A DNA stretch of 64,000 bases from Nyssa sinensis (GCA_008638375.1 CM018052.1:18380450-18444449), one strand, 5' to 3'; positions 12,370 through 25,615 are shown, counted from the first letter of the stretch. Made by a program: numbers and translations. Notes: a model not told the origin generated them from the letters alone.

Positions 12370-15300
12370 TTGAAGACAGACTGGAGGTAAATCAAAGATA
12401 AGTTAGATAAATTATAAAACGAGTTAATAAGTCATTAATATGACATAGTGAGGCAAAAAAAGGAATTTTAATGATTGATTCAACACTAGTGTGAGTCTTG
12501 AGGCTATAAAGTCATTTACAAGATGAAGATAAATATGAAAATTTGAATGGAGAAATTTGGGAAAATGGATTGCATATTCAGAATCAGAGTGCTAAAATTT
12601 GCTAGGAAGTCAATTTTTGTGAAATTAGAAGACAATTTTAATTTGGGTGCGTGAGTGCGCACAGTTAGCCATCTAGCTACGTTGTGCCTCGGGAAACATG
12701 AGAAGCTTCTCCAAGAAGCTAAGTAGTTATTCTAGAATGTGGACACATGTCAAAAGTATAGTGGTGAAGGGTGTGCTAGTGTGTGTGAGGGTGCACCTTA
12801 AGGGGACAAAATTGACACTTATTGTTTCATGAAGGGACTAGTCATTTTGTCTTTCATCCTCTTTCTTCTCCCATTTCAGCTGATACACACTCTCTCTCCT
12901 CTGATTTTTTTTAAGAACTCTCCCCCTCTCTCTCTCTCTCTTCGGGCACACACACATGGTGTATGTTTTATGTATAGATGTGTGGTTGTATAGGCATAGA
13001 ACAACCAGAGGAAGTGAGGGGTTGAGAGTGGTGTGAGTGTGAGTGTATGGGAGAGTGGATGTATATGTGTTCTACAAAGTGTGTGCGTGTGTATGTTTAC
13101 GTGTGTATAACACTTTGAAGCCAAAAACCAAAGAAAAAGAAAAAGAAGAAGAAAAAAGAAGAAAAAGAGAGGAAGATGAAAGAAAGGAAAAGAAGAGAAG
13201 GAAAAGAGGAAGAGAGGCTCCAACCAGGCTTGGTAGCCATGGATGGCCATTGGAACTTTTTCACTCTCCTCAGATTCTCTTTGTCAACACTACGGATTGA
13301 GTTAGGGATTTCAGACCTTACTTCCAGGTTTTATGAATATTGAAATTCCTAGATTAGGGCATGGATGTGTGCATGTGAATATGTGAAAACATATATAAAT
13401 ATATATATATACATGCATATGTATATGTGTATATATATATAGTTGATTGTGTTACAGAATCATTGAGATTCTCATTTAAGTTCTAGAACTCCTTTTGAGG
13501 GATTGCACATAAGGAAAAGAAATGATAGCCTAGAGGGATGGACAAAAGAGGTGGAAAATCGTCTTGATTAGAAAAATTGGGAATCGAGAGTCTCAAAATA
13601 GGTTGAGAGTTTGACGAGTTTTTGAGGGATTTAAGGTAGTGGGTTGAGTTCCTTTGTGTTTCAGAAACTGAATGAAAGGAAATTGAAGGAAAGTGGTGGT
13701 TGGAGAAGGCAGAACTAGTGAATCGCAATGGTTTGCCAGAAAATCGTGGGTCAGTGGTTTCGAGTTAATCCAATGATCTTTGATGCCAGAAAATTATCCT
13801 AAAGTGTGTAAAATGAGAAGATATAGAGGAGATAAAGAAAAATGAGCAAAAATAGGGTTTTTTGGGGTACTGGCGCCGGAGGGGGTGACCGGCTCCAGAG
13901 GGTGAAATGGTCAATGGTCAAACATTGACCCAGGTCAGTCAATCGGGTCGTGGATCAGATCATAGGCTTGGACTGCGGGTTGGACCTTGGTGTTAGGCGT
14001 GGATCTGGGCCTATATGGCTGTACAGTTAAGGGAGAACTTGTTCTTGTGATTCTGGTTCAAATTTGAATTGGTTCTGAGGCAGAACTTGTTTAACAGTGA
14101 ACTAGTTTTGGGTAGAAATTTATGAAAATTCCCTCCTCTAATATCTTGATTTTTTAATGCAATTAAAATGAAAGAGGGGGTTAACCTTAGGGTTTTTGGA
14201 TATTCTGGACTCAATGGTAGAGTTACTTTAGACATTTGGAGACCCGAGGTGGTCTCACATGAACATAAAAAATTATGAAAATACCCCTAACGCTAAATTA
14301 AGAACTGTAAAGTTGAATTAAGATCCAGAAGAGGCGTTTCCAATATTTTTGGATGTTAGAGACTCAAATATGATATCAGAATAATGAAATAGGGACTCGG
14401 GGTAGTCCCATATAAAAATGTGAAATTACTAAAATACCCCTAGGCATGGAACAAATACTGAGAAGTGCTAATAAAATATAAAAAGGACATCTTTAGGATT
14501 GTTGGACCTTCTGGATCTAATTCCAAGGTCGATTTTGAGAGAAGACATCTCGGTAGATGCATAACTTGTCTAGTAAATTATGAAAATTCTTTTCTGGGTT
14601 TAAAAGATAGTCAATGGATTAAAAATAATATGATAGGGCTTCCTTAGAATTTTGAAGTCCGAGAACACGTTTTCGATATTTGTTGGTAAGTAGATAATCG
14701 ATAAATAGGCGAATGTGAAATTAGTCCTATAGAACCTTAAAGATTGATAAAATACCTTAGTCTTAGGGACCAGGTTAGTCGCAGGGATGGAAGTACGAGG
14801 GTGTAAAGTATTTGAGACACATTATAAATAACATATATAGTGTCCCCTTATAGTACGATGATAATTGAGACTGGGGTGAAGTCCTGACCTGTTGATAGAT
14901 ATTTTTGTCATTATTATTAGATGCCTTGTCCTTTATTTATCGGCATGCTATGACTGTTATTATGATTATTATCATGTTAGACTCCTGCTTGGTATTATAG
15001 TATGAACGTGACTAGTATATAGATGTTTATTAGTGGTTATAGCTCTTCTATCTATACATATATCTGAACATTATGATTTTTGTGATTACTTGTGAATTTA
15101 ATGTCTTATATTACATTCATTGGATATCGTTATGGACTAGATGTTCTTTGTCATTTATACTGTTGAGAAAACTTGAATGGTGTGAGATTTGAGTGGATAT
15201 GATAATATTGAGCTTGACTGAGTGGTGTGAGATTTGAATGAATATGATGATGTTGAGCTTATTGGAGTGATATGAGCTTGAATGGATGAGGCTACCGGGC

Positions 15301-16918
15301 ATACCAGAGTGGCACAAGATTTATAAGGAACTAAAGATTTTGATCATACTAGAGTGGCATGAGATTTGTATAAATTTAATGATGCAGAATTGTTTGATAG
15401 CAAGAGAATTTGAGCCTTGATGATTGTTGTGATGGGGATGGAGGCTTCCTTTGATTATGAAACATAACCTCGAGCAGGTGGCTTCCTAGGCCTATGAGTT
15501 TGCAACTCGTGAAGGGCAGGATATAAACACTTCGATGGTTCTATGCATATGTCAAAGACATTATGAACTTATAGGCATATCATACTACATTCATGGAAGC
15601 AATTGTGTATTTTGCATTGAATGCTTGTATTGACTATTTAGATGAATGTATTAGACGATGATTGACTTGTTATTAGACGATGACTGACTTGTTATGCTAT
15701 AGCATGTGTTTGATATGTATTGGGATGGTGTGATGGTCACACCTTGTTGATTTATTTCGTTAATGATTATATTGGTTGTGCTGCCAACCTGTTCTATATA
15801 TTCGTTGTCATTAAAAGTATATCTTGTTCAGGTGACATTAAAATAGGAAACTGAGGTGCTTCATGAAATTTTATGTTTGCACTTATGTCTTGTGTCTGAC
15901 CTTCCATATGTCGACTACTTAACTCTTATTGTTAAATCACATGTAGTGGTACCATATCATCTTGATACTCATACTTATGACTGTGTTTGGGATAACTTGA
16001 CATTGTGTGTATGTGATGCATACTAGACTTTAAAGAGTGTCCTCTTTAGACTTGCATTAGTTTTTACACACTACTTGCTTGTGTGTTTTAGGAAACCCTA
16101 TTGAGTGTTATGGCTCACCCCTCCTATTCATAAGAATGACAGGTATTGGCTTGATGGAAGATAGCAGTAGGAGCAGTACATAATGAATTGAAATCATTGT
16201 AACATTAAGTTACTTTATTGTATTTATTCTTTATTTATTAAGGGTGCTTATACCCTTTAGACTATCCATGTATATGTCATGTAACACCCCAACCCGGTTA
16301 ATAAAAATTTAGTCACTAATTAAATATTAGGGACTTAAGAAATTTGATTAAGATGACGAAGGCTAAAATAAAATGAATAAGAACTGTACATGAAGGGAAT
16401 TAAAATAACAAGGCTTCGACTAACGAAGTCGACACGTGAAAAACATAAATAAAATTATAAGTTTTTGATTTATTAAATCGACACAGATAAGAGTACAAGT
16501 GTGACACATTGTCCCGATTAAATAGTAATTAGGTCGTTGATTATAAATTAGTGACCCTAAAAAGAATAATTAAGAAATTCGATCGGGATATAAATAACAA
16601 TTCCAAAAATACTGAGACCTTAAATAATGAGGTCGACTCCGAAAAAATAAACCCAAATAAATACAGTTACGATTTATAAAATCAATACATAAAGAAGTGA
16701 ATTAAAATTTTGAATTAGCAAACTACGAATATCATAAAGAAATAATAACCGACACAAGGCTTTGAACCTTGAAGCCAACCCAAATAGGAAATGGCCAAAA
16801 GAAACCGGTTTGTAAAAAGAGCAATAGAAAATAAATTATGAGGAAAAAAGCTAAAACGGTAAATTGTGCCAGCCAAACAAGGCATAAGCACAAAATGGGA
16901 AAAATAAGCCCAAATTGA

Positions 16919-16993
16919 GGCCAATGGGTTTTGAACCCTTGACCCAAAGTAGGCAAAGTTTAAACACCTAAAAATTAACCAAGTGGGCTGCTA
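16919..16993 (-). other. tRNA-like module, antisense in S2 (first copy)
   Basis: On the - strand there is a relaxed A-box match around CAGCCCACTTGGTTAA and a B box GGTTCAAAACCC. It precedes the AT-rich promoter-like part of the LTR. Confidence 0.4.
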
Positions 16994-18283
16994 GCACTTT
17001 TGTGCTTAAATACACAACTTATATGTATGTAAGTATGAAATAACAAAACCCCACCTCCCAAATTGGCCAATGGCCATTCATGCAGCATATATATATATAT
17101 ATATACATATTTTAAAATAAAACTATCATGATATCTATATATTTGTGTGTTGTGTGTGTGCAATGGAATTCAGAAATCAGACTTGATGATATAAGAATGC
17201 TCGAGTAGAGTGAGAGGCTAGAGAGAGAGTGAGGTAGAGAGAGAAAGTGGGCGAGGGAGGAAGAAGAAGAAGAAGAAGAGGAGAATGGCTGCAAGCATGG
17301 CTGCCCTGACCTAAAGGAAATTCCCACCCAAACAGAGCAAGAAGAAGGAGAGGAGAGTCACTGTTAAGGGGTAAAAACACAAAAAACTTCAAATTTTTCT
17401 CCTCAAAAAGTTTTCTATTTACAACTGTTTAAAGTCTCTTTTATGCATGCATGGCATTTAGGGCTTGTCATCTGGAATAGGAGTGCAATTTTTGGATCCT
17501 AGAACAGCCCAAAACCTTAAGCCGTATATAACTGCCATGGATGGACCTTCATTGGTATAGGTCTGAAATCATCTAAACCAAACCATATTTGGCTTGTTGA
17601 AACCTTGAATAGACCCCCAAAGTGTTTTAAAAACCCTAAGCCGAGACCTAGAGACTCAAAGAAAACCCTAGAAACCTGAGTTGCAAGTTCGGGTTTTGAA
17701 AGCCAACCCCAGAAACTTACACCAAAACTAGGTTTTAAGAATGGGGATTTGAAGCCCCTTAATCAAGGAACAAAACAAGCCAAGACTCACCTGAAATGAT
17801 TTAGAAACAAGCTCGAACCAAGCCCGTTATAAACCATGATGATGGTGTGGAAATCCAGTGTTTTGATCCATTTCGTTCTACGAAACCAATGCCAAATCTT
17901 ACCTTAAAGTCCCAGAAACACTTTAGGTTGGAAAACAGGGAGATTGGGTGACCAAAACTTCACGAAATTGGAAAAAATGGAAAGCTGCAGTTAGGGCAAC
18001 AGTAGCCCCATGCTTGGGAAAGAAGATGAACAGTGGGTGGTTTAGTCTTGGGTTGGATCTGGGTTCGGGTCGGGACTCGACCCATCACACATAAGGGCCA
18101 TAAGTAGGACGACGTCGTGTATGGAGAGGGGGTTGTGTTATAATTTTAAAATTGAAATTGGGTTGTTTGGTTACAAGAATTGGGTCTGATTAATTAAACC
18201 TATTTCGATTTAGGGAAAACCCCAACCCTAGTTTAACCCTTGTCTACCGTTTGGATTACAAAAAGTCAGAAAAATAAAAGAGG

Positions 18284-18372
18284 AGCCGCAGCTCCCCTAG
18301 ATCGAACCCCTGACCCCTCACTGCCCAAGCCCTAAAGCTAGCCCCAAAAACCACTGAGCCACCCCTGCTCCT
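18284..18372 (-). other. tRNA-like module, antisense in S2 (second copy)
   Basis: On the - strand, TGGCTCAGTGGTT (A box) is followed after about 50 bp by GGGGTTCGATCTAGG (B box). This is one of the clearest copies in the window. It sits just before a (TA)n tract, as the modules in S3 and at 62185 also do. Confidence 0.55.
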
Positions 18373-21031
18373 TGTGAAATATTTCGACCGAATATATATA
18401 TATATATATATTATATATAATAATAATATTATTAAATTAATTTAATAATAGTAAAATAATACAAAGTCCAAATGAAATAAGTAAATAGTGTATTTTGACT
18501 ATTTGGGGCATTCTGAATCCAATGACGGTGTCCGTTTCGCGAGACAGAACTCTGAAAAATTAAGACATGTAAAAGTACAAATTATCAAATTGCCCTTAAT
18601 ATACCCCGAAGCCAAATAAAAAGCCGAGAAGGTCTAAATTGACTTTTTTCAACGTTTTAGACCCAATGGTGAGGTCCATAATACCAAAATAGGTACAAAA
18701 AAATAAGTCACATGAAAAATAAAATTTATTAAATTACCACGAATAGACTGATAAGACCAACCCTAGGAAATTGTAATTAACATAGTCTAAGCATAAGTTA
18801 AGAGCATCAATAGGTGATAATTTGGAGTAAATATTAAGTTGATAAGTTCTTTATAATTTTTTTAAGAGCTACAAAGGAAAAGGGAAAGCCCACCAATAGC
18901 ATTAACCCAGGGAACAAGGTGAGTAATCCTGTACCTTGAAGTGGAGGTTTTTAATTTCCATGGATTCTGAAGTAAATTGAAGTTCAAATATTCTGAAGTG
19001 TTTTTATGATAAAATATCTGCAGTAATTCTAATTTTTAATTCTCGTATTTATATGCTTTATATTTTAATGCATTGTCATTTTATTTATAGATTCTAACAT
19101 GGCATGCAAAATTCACTTCTTGATATTATTGACAGTTGGTACATTTATTTTCCGCATGTCCATGTAAATGTCAATTTTATTAAATGCCTCTTGAAATAAA
19201 TGCTTTTATTCTATCTCTGCTTTAATAAATTCCTGTACATCGTGATTTAAATTTCTGAAGCCCATGTGTTAAATGTTTCAGGTATTGTCCTCCGAGTATT
19301 TAAAAACTTTGTTAAATTGTCCATGTTTAAATTCTCGTAAAAAACATTCTTTTTATTGAAGCCATGTTTTTAACTATTCATGAAAAGCATTCTTTTTATT
19401 GAAGCCATGTTTTTAATTATTCATGAAAAATATTTATTAAAGCAGCCACGTTTTCAAATGCTCATAAAAATCATTTATTGAAGAAACTTTGTTTTCAATG
19501 CTCTTTGAAAAACATCTATTGAAGAATTAAAAAGTTTTTAGATGCCTTAAAAAGGTATCTCTAAAGAGGTAAATAAATGTTTTAAAAAGCCTCCATTTTG
19601 TGAACTGGTAATGAAAGATAATGATTCATAACCATCAACAAATTATTGAGCTCCCTTTGGGTTCTCAATCCCGCAGATGCTTGGTAGTAGGTTTATCCCC
19701 TAGGCATAAGATCTCTCAGAAGTAAAACTAGGATTTGGTTCGAAATGGATCCTCCCGTTAAAAAGTAAAAATATGAGACGTGAAGGAATGGTAGCAGGAT
19801 TTATCCCCCATTTTCTAAAAGTGATTAAGTGGTTCAGTTTTCATGTTTTAAGGTAGCAGGTTTTTAAACCCCCATTTGCATGAATCAGGTTTTATACGGC
19901 CTTCTGTTTTAAAGAAAAAGAAATTTTGCATCCTCCTATTTTTTATGGAAAGGATTTCAATTGTTTCATTGGCTTTCAAATGGCCATCCTGCACATGTTT
20001 ATAAGTACTGTTGCATATTAAATGCTTTATTGAATGCTTGAAAATACGTCATGCCACATGATTTGAAGATCTTCAAATCCTGTGATTATTGAAATACGTG
20101 CCTAGCTTGAATGCCTTGTATGCTTCACGCTATCTGTTTTTAAGAAGTTTCGTATTCTGTATCTGAAGTATATGTACAATTGGTAGTGTATGTTTATACG
20201 AACTTTTTTAACTAACCCACTACCAATTGAAAACTCATGACAAGGTACTGGAATTACTCACTGGGCTTGTTGAAGCTCACCCTACTATCCTAACATTTTT
20301 CAGGTTATGACGATGGATAGGAGCTTTGCCCAATTTAAGGATTGGTAATTGGCAACTTTATTTTGATCAAGGATTTTTGGAAGTACTAGGGCCTGTAGTT
20401 GATCAAATTTTTTATAATAATTTTGGAAAATTATGTACTTAAGCCCCAAGAGGCAAACAAACATGTAATATGTAAAACTTTAAAAGCTTTTAGTATGCTC
20501 TGATTTTATAATATTTGTTTACTGCTCTGAAGAAGAAGAATAAGTGACGGTACCGGGTGGGCGTGTGAGATGTAAAAGAAAAATTTTTTCACGCTTCTGC
20601 AATTGCCAATCCTGGCCGTGCTGCACCACACTGCCGTTTGACCTCACCGCTTACCTGAGCCCACCCGGCGGCCCACGGGCCGAAGAGGGCGGGTAGTCAC
20701 AATTCCCTTGATCCGCACGGGGCGGGTTTCAGGGGTCATGACATGTCATGTATATAAGAATTGTAGAGTCAGCTCTGAACATCACCATATCATATATTGT
20801 TGTTGGATGATTGGTATAGACCATTTGATTGTAATCATTTTCATTTAATCCTATTATGGGACGTGAATAATTCTAATAAGGTAACCAAACTAAAACCAGT
20901 TAAAGCAATTAAATCAATTAAAAAAAAATGACTTTTATTTTATGTACTTGATTAGGATGGTTAGTCTTCTTACCTACCTTATCGGGGTCCAATGATCCCG
21001 TAGTCTAGCCCTGCGGGTCACAGGCATGACA

Positions 21032-21543
21032 GAGTGGTATCTAACCTTTAGGCTTCAAATACTTTGGGACAGTAGGAGTGGTTAGACTTCAAGTTATTTG
21101 GGCTAGTTGGGATTGCATGTTATATGTGTGCTTGTTGCATTGGTATGTGCTGTTGGGCATTATATTTGATTTCCCGATTGACTAAGAGTATGTGATTTGC
21201 CAAATTTATTGATTGATTGAGATTAGATACATGTGTCTATATGGTAGACCATATGTTTTATGATATAGATCATTTACCTAGTTATCAATATGGTAGGACG
21301 TGTGCTCATATTTGTATATGTATATTCTTGGAATAAATTCAATACTTACGTGTTTATATGGTAGGCTACTTGTTAGCTATTAGCTGTTGGTTGTCGATTC
21401 TATCTATGTATGCTAGTTTAGTACCTGATATTTATGGGTTATAGTATTATGACTATGATATACTATATATTCTGAATTGGTCTTAGGTCTTGCGTTAGAG
21501 TTGATGGATGACACTCCATCAGCCAGTAACAAAACGAGCTATG
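21032..21543 (+). other. X internal 5' leader with primer-binding site
   Basis: The PBS-like TGGTATCTAACC (21035-21046) lies 3 bp after the LTR end and matches the first bases of the plant initiator-Met primer site (TGGTATC). The following 500 bp have no coding frame with a recognisable domain. They are homologous to the reverse complement of 47175-47730 in Y ('gatttcccgattgactaagagtatgtgatt'). The segment ends at the E1 target duplication CTATG (21539-21543). Confidence 0.65.
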
Positions 21544-21975
21544 CGTAATACCCTGACCCAAATTATACCGAGCGAACCGTGTAAACCCGAGTGGATAGGG
21601 CTTTGTGTTATAATGTCAAATGAAATGGACAAGTTGGAGTTGAAATTGTTTCGAATGTACGGAGGATACCGGGCAAAGCCCAAACAAGCCAGGGCAAACG
21701 AATAGCTATAGGATAACAAAAAAGGGTGGGACGAGAATAGAAAGAAAAAATAGGAAGGTGAAATAAAATAAAAGATAAAATAAAAATAAAATAAAAATTA
21801 GAAAGAAATAAAAGAAAAATAAGAAGTTGAAAGGGTGGACAGTATATATATATATATGTATGAATATAGGTATAAATATATAAATATATAAATATATGTA
21901 AATCAATTACAATATGTAACTGAAGAAAGGAAGAACGAATGGGAGGCGCAGGAAATGAAAGGCCAAAAAGAGAGC

Positions 21976-21978
<3 letters not shown>

Positions 21979-22010
<32 letters not shown>
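21979..22010 (+). repeat. (AG)n microsatellite
   Basis: An uninterrupted AG dinucleotide run in the E1 LTR, just downstream of the TA-rich promoter-like tract. The right LTR has a longer one at 39374-39418. Confidence 0.95.
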
Positions 22011-22013
<3 letters not shown>

Positions 22014-23045
22014 GAGAAAGAGAGAGAAGGATAATTAAAGGGAGGAGTGGTTCGAAGTGAGAGCATGCCAGGCGTTAGAACTAGAAAAAAGAAAAAAGAG
22101 AAAACAAAAGCAGAGGAAACAAGGAAGTAGAGCAAGCGGCGCAAGGGGGTGGTGCGGAACGAAGCAGGAAGAGGAACAAAAGAAGAAGAAGGAAGGAAGA
22201 AACAGAAGGTGGGTCAGTGGAAGAGAAGGGGAGAAAAACAAAGGAAGGGAGAAGTAAAGAAGGAGAAGTCGAAGAAGCGCGCAACAAGAAAACAAATGGG
22301 TAAGAATTGAGTTCTATCTTAAAAATTTTTAGAAGCATGAATGATTTATTTGATTTTAAGATCTTGTTAAGCAAGGAAATTGGTTTAGATTTCAATTTGA
22401 ATCAATAAAAATGAACTAGAAACAAGTGAGAAAAATGCAATTTACAGAACGAGAAAAACGCCGTTTACAAGGAAGAAAAACAATTGGGTTGTGAAATGTT
22501 GATGCGTTTAACTTGGTTTAAATAATGGGGGATTATTTCTAGGAAGTGCAGGAGTTGAAAGGGAGAAAAATGGGCCAAAATGGTGTAGGAAAAGGTGGGG
22601 AAAACAGGGAGAAAAGGGGCTAGTCGGAAAACCACACAGCTCTGGTGGAGCTGTGATTTTCCTTATTTTAGGGGAGATTTGACACTCTGATCAGAAAATC
22701 GAGGGTAGATTTAGGTTGCCCATGATCTATAGGTATGAACCCCACTACAAAAGCAAAAAAACCATCACCGGCTAGTCACCGTTGATGGAGAAGATGACCA
22801 GCCATGCGTGGAAGGTGCTGCGTGGCTGGGTATTTTTATGTCTTGATTTGGGCCAAATCGGGTCAGGTCTAACCCGACCCGACCCACCCATTCAGACGGC
22901 TGCCCAACACTATTACTTTATGGGTAAAATTTTAAATTTGAGTTTGGGAGGTGTTTGGTTGGAAAGGAGAAGCTATCCATTGGTTGGCTTACAAATGTAC
23001 AGGAAATAAAAAACATGTAGAGGAAATGGAAAAAAAAAATTCATG

Positions 23046-23112
23046 GGCAGTGACTTGAACCTGTGACCAAGGGGGAAAGGGTGAAAAGCTTAGCCCACTG
23101 TGCCACTAAGGC
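23046..23112 (-). other. tRNA-like module, antisense in E1 left LTR
   Basis: On the - strand, TGGCACAGTGGG fits the A box exactly and GGTTCAAGTCA fits the B box with one mismatch, about 37 bp apart. The same module, slightly decayed, is at 40442-40512 in the right LTR. Confidence 0.55.
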
Positions 23113-24754
23113 ACATGTGGTCTATTTGGGCTCAAATAATATATGTATTAGCTACACTTAATTAATTTAATAAAGTAGTTAAAATTACTTAATTTCAAAT
23201 TAAATTCAAACGCGTAAATTAGTCGAATGAATAATGAAAAATTACTATTTTGGACCTTCTGAATCTAATGGTGAGGTCCATTTCAAGAGATGGGGTTCCA
23301 AAAAATAAAATACCCGTAGAACGCCAAAATGATCAAAATGCCCTTACGTCGAAGGTGAGTCAAGCGGATTCCGATTGAGTTAAGTAAATAATGAATTTTT
23401 GTTATTTCAAACCTTCTGGACTCAACGGTAAAGTCCAAATTTTGAAAACAACACCCAAAAAATAGAGACACGTAAATGACCATTTTGCCCTTGGGTAAAT
23501 TAAGTCCAAACTAGAAACTGTAAAAGCGTAAATGAGTAAAAGAGATACTTAGAGTAGTGAATTGTACAAATTGATAAATGACAGTAAAACTGAGATGTGT
23601 TTATTGATGTATAGGCAAGTCAAAAGGAAAGGCGAAAGTCACGAAATACTAGGACACTGATAAGGTAAGTAAACTTCTATCTCTTATACGTGGTTTTCCA
23701 AGCCACGATCTTTCCATTACAGCCAAAACTTGTACTCATGTGTGTATCCACTATTATTGTTCCCACCATTGATATTGTCCTATCTGGTGGATGTTTATTG
23801 ACTAATATCTCATGATTTGATTCATTGTAATGATGCCTACCATTGTATGCTTATGTCATGTTATTTCATACCTTATTCACGATAGAATCTTGGTTTATAG
23901 GTGAATGTCGAGACTGTAAATGGAAAAATGGTGATGGGGCTGTTTTTATCGATTGACAGGATCTACGGGCTGATTGATGGGACCTACGGGTCGAATCCGT
24001 ATTCGAACATATGGTGATGGGAGTTTTCTTACATATGGAATTATAAGTGTATTTTATTTGCATTGACCATTCTTTATTGACTAGACCTTCGGGTCGATTA
24101 ACAGGATCTACGGGCCAATTGATGGGACCTACAAGTCGAACCGCATTCGGACATATGGTGATGAGGGTTTTCTTACATATGGAGTTACGAGGGTATTTTA
24201 TATGCATTGATGTTAGCTGTTCACTCATTTAACTGTGACAGTTTTATTGTGGCAGTTTTCATGTCGATTGTGATTATTGTCTATTGGCCATTGTGGCATT
24301 TTACTGTTAATTGCAATCGTTGTCATGACTGGCTATCATGTTACCTTTGAATTCATGCTTTCCTATATAATCCCTAACCCGTATTTGAGGAGATAGACTT
24401 TTGCTTACTGAGCTTTGTTAGCTCACCCCTTCATTATATTTTTCAGGCGAGAATGCTATGGAACCACAGTAGGAGATTCGGAGCGTAGGGAGACGGTTGA
24501 GAAGCATAATAGAATATAATAGTGTCTCCCATGCACTCACCACCTAAAATGTGGTTCATGTTTGATTTATGTTGGTTATTTTCAAACTTATTTTTTAGTT
24601 TTGAAAAATGTTGTAATAAGGCTTCTGCACTTTAATGTTATGGTCACATTACTTCTTGTTATCATTGGTAAAAGAATGAAAAAAGTAGGGATGGCCATTG
24701 GGTTGGCCCCACGACACGAGATCCGCATAGGGTAGGTTTTGGGTCGTGACAACT

Positions 24755-24772
24755 TGGTATCTGAGCAAGGTT
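24755..24772 (+). promoter_or_regulatory. E1 primer-binding site (initiator-Met type)
   Basis: TGGTATCTGAGC begins 3 bp after the 5' LTR. The classical plant initiator-Met site is TGGTATCAGAGC, so there is one mismatch in twelve. It supports + orientation and marks the start of the internal domain. Confidence 0.85.
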
Positions 24773-24927
24773 TTAGGTGCTAGCGAGTTATGGGAGACAG
24801 GATTAGAGTACTAGAACTGTAAAGTCTAAGAGTTAGTCGATAGATGATATTGACTCTACTATGTTAGACTTTATATGAGTACTGACTATTATCTTACGTG
24901 AATATTACCTGATTATCTTTTACAGTG

Positions 24928-25003
24928 ATGGTTAACACAAGGAATACGTCAATAGCTATGGATAGTATAGATCACTTAGAACAACTGATAGAAAAGGGTT
25001 ATT
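24928..25003 (+). pseudogene. Possible gag N-terminus remnant in E1
   Basis: An ATG opens a frame beginning MVNTRNTS and stops after 24 residues (MDSIDHLEQLIEKGY). Many plant gypsy Gag proteins start MVNTR, and this lies at the expected distance after the PBS. The fragment is short, so this rests mainly on those residues. Confidence 0.35.
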
Positions 25004-25454
25004 GAGGCTTTACCTTGGAGTCAGCCCATAAATAATGCTTAGTTGCTGTGTTAGGCTCATATATGAACATTGATTGCCTTTCTTACGTAAATGCTAACTG
25101 TTATCTTTTATAGCAAATAATAAACACCAGGAAATGATTAGGCTATATCAGTAGTCACAGGTAATTTTGTAGCTATTCATAACGTTTATAGACTGCTCAG
25201 ATTTTATGTTAACTCTATGCATTTATCCATGTCCCCATTTTTCTACTAAACTGAACTTAGCAACTGAACACTTAGACTATTGATTTACTGATTCCATTAT
25301 ATCAGGAAAGTTATTGTTGGAGAATGTTAGACAAAAAAAAAAAGAAAAGCATGTGAACTGTAAGCTATTTACTAAACCATTTTCATGTTGCCATAAGGAT
25401 CATTATTTAGAGATGTTAAACATAGAACACACGAGGTACAGTTCAGGAGCACAG

Positions 25455-25615
25455 GTATTTTCAATGATTGGCCTAGAGTTGAAAGTTAGGCCTAGTGATA
25501 TAGAAGAAATGACATTTAGAAACCAACATAGATATTACGAGTTCCTTATGATACTTTTGGGACGACATAAGCCCCAGATGTATTAGTAGACTTAATGAAT
25601 AGAGTTCTACAACCC
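25455..25615 (+). pseudogene. Reverse transcriptase fragment in E1
   Basis: The frame contains LKVRPSDIEEMTFRNQ and RYYEFLMILLG, degenerate forms of the chromovirus RT segment whose family residues include the 'TAFRTRYGHYEF' and 'MPFG' motifs. After a frameshift near 25565 the next frame continues PDVLVDLMNRVLQP, corresponding to the following segment. The catalytic YxDD region is absent. The rest of E1's internal DNA up to 26661 shows no recognisable domain. Confidence 0.65.

Larger units (their letters stand above)
16280..20743 (+). mobile_element. Solo LTR S2 (4.46 kb)
   Basis: It starts TGTAACACCCC and ends GGGTCATGACA, with TSDs TGTCA at 16275-16279 and 20744-20748. X's right LTR reads across this point uninterrupted (about 56150-56170). 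Contents: two antisense tRNA-like modules (16919-16993, 18284-18372), a (TA)n tract (18393-18413), GACTCAAT-type boxes (18505, 18655), and a degenerate 50-60 bp tandem around 'tttttattgaagccatgttt' (19330-19510). No internal domain is present. Confidence 0.85.
8543..21031 (+). repeat. X left LTR, split by S1 and S2
   Basis: The LTR is in three pieces: 8543-8600, 12370-16279 and 20744-21031. They align in order with the right LTR (52254-59837), from 'ggtaaattgc' at the head to 'gcgggtcacaggcatgaca' at the end. Within it are a CT-rich leader (12890-12945), TATA-rich sequence (13385-13440), GACTCAATGGTAGAG-type modules (14200-14560) and a degenerate tandem of about 45 bp units with 'gagtggtgtgagatttg' (15175-15400). 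Confidence 0.85.
21544..24751 (+). repeat. E1 left (5') LTR
   Basis: 3.2 kb, ending GGGTCGTGACA. Its first base is C where the right LTR has T (TGTAATACC). Inside are a (TA)n promoter-like tract (21843-21900), a 32-bp GA tract (21979-22010), a purine-rich leader, an antisense tRNA-like module (23046-23112), two boxes like GAATCTAATGGTGAGGTCC (about 23260 and 23410), and a 125-bp tandem duplication containing 'gacctacgggtcga' (23955-24210). The E1-like LTR at 1597 has only one copy of that unit. Frames here are low-complexity shadows. Confidence 0.88.

Noticed and set aside
12876..13300. Low-complexity frames rich in Ser/Leu/Phe or Lys/Glu
   Set aside because: They come from CT/GA-rich LTR leaders and recur in the matching place of the other LTR with frameshifts.
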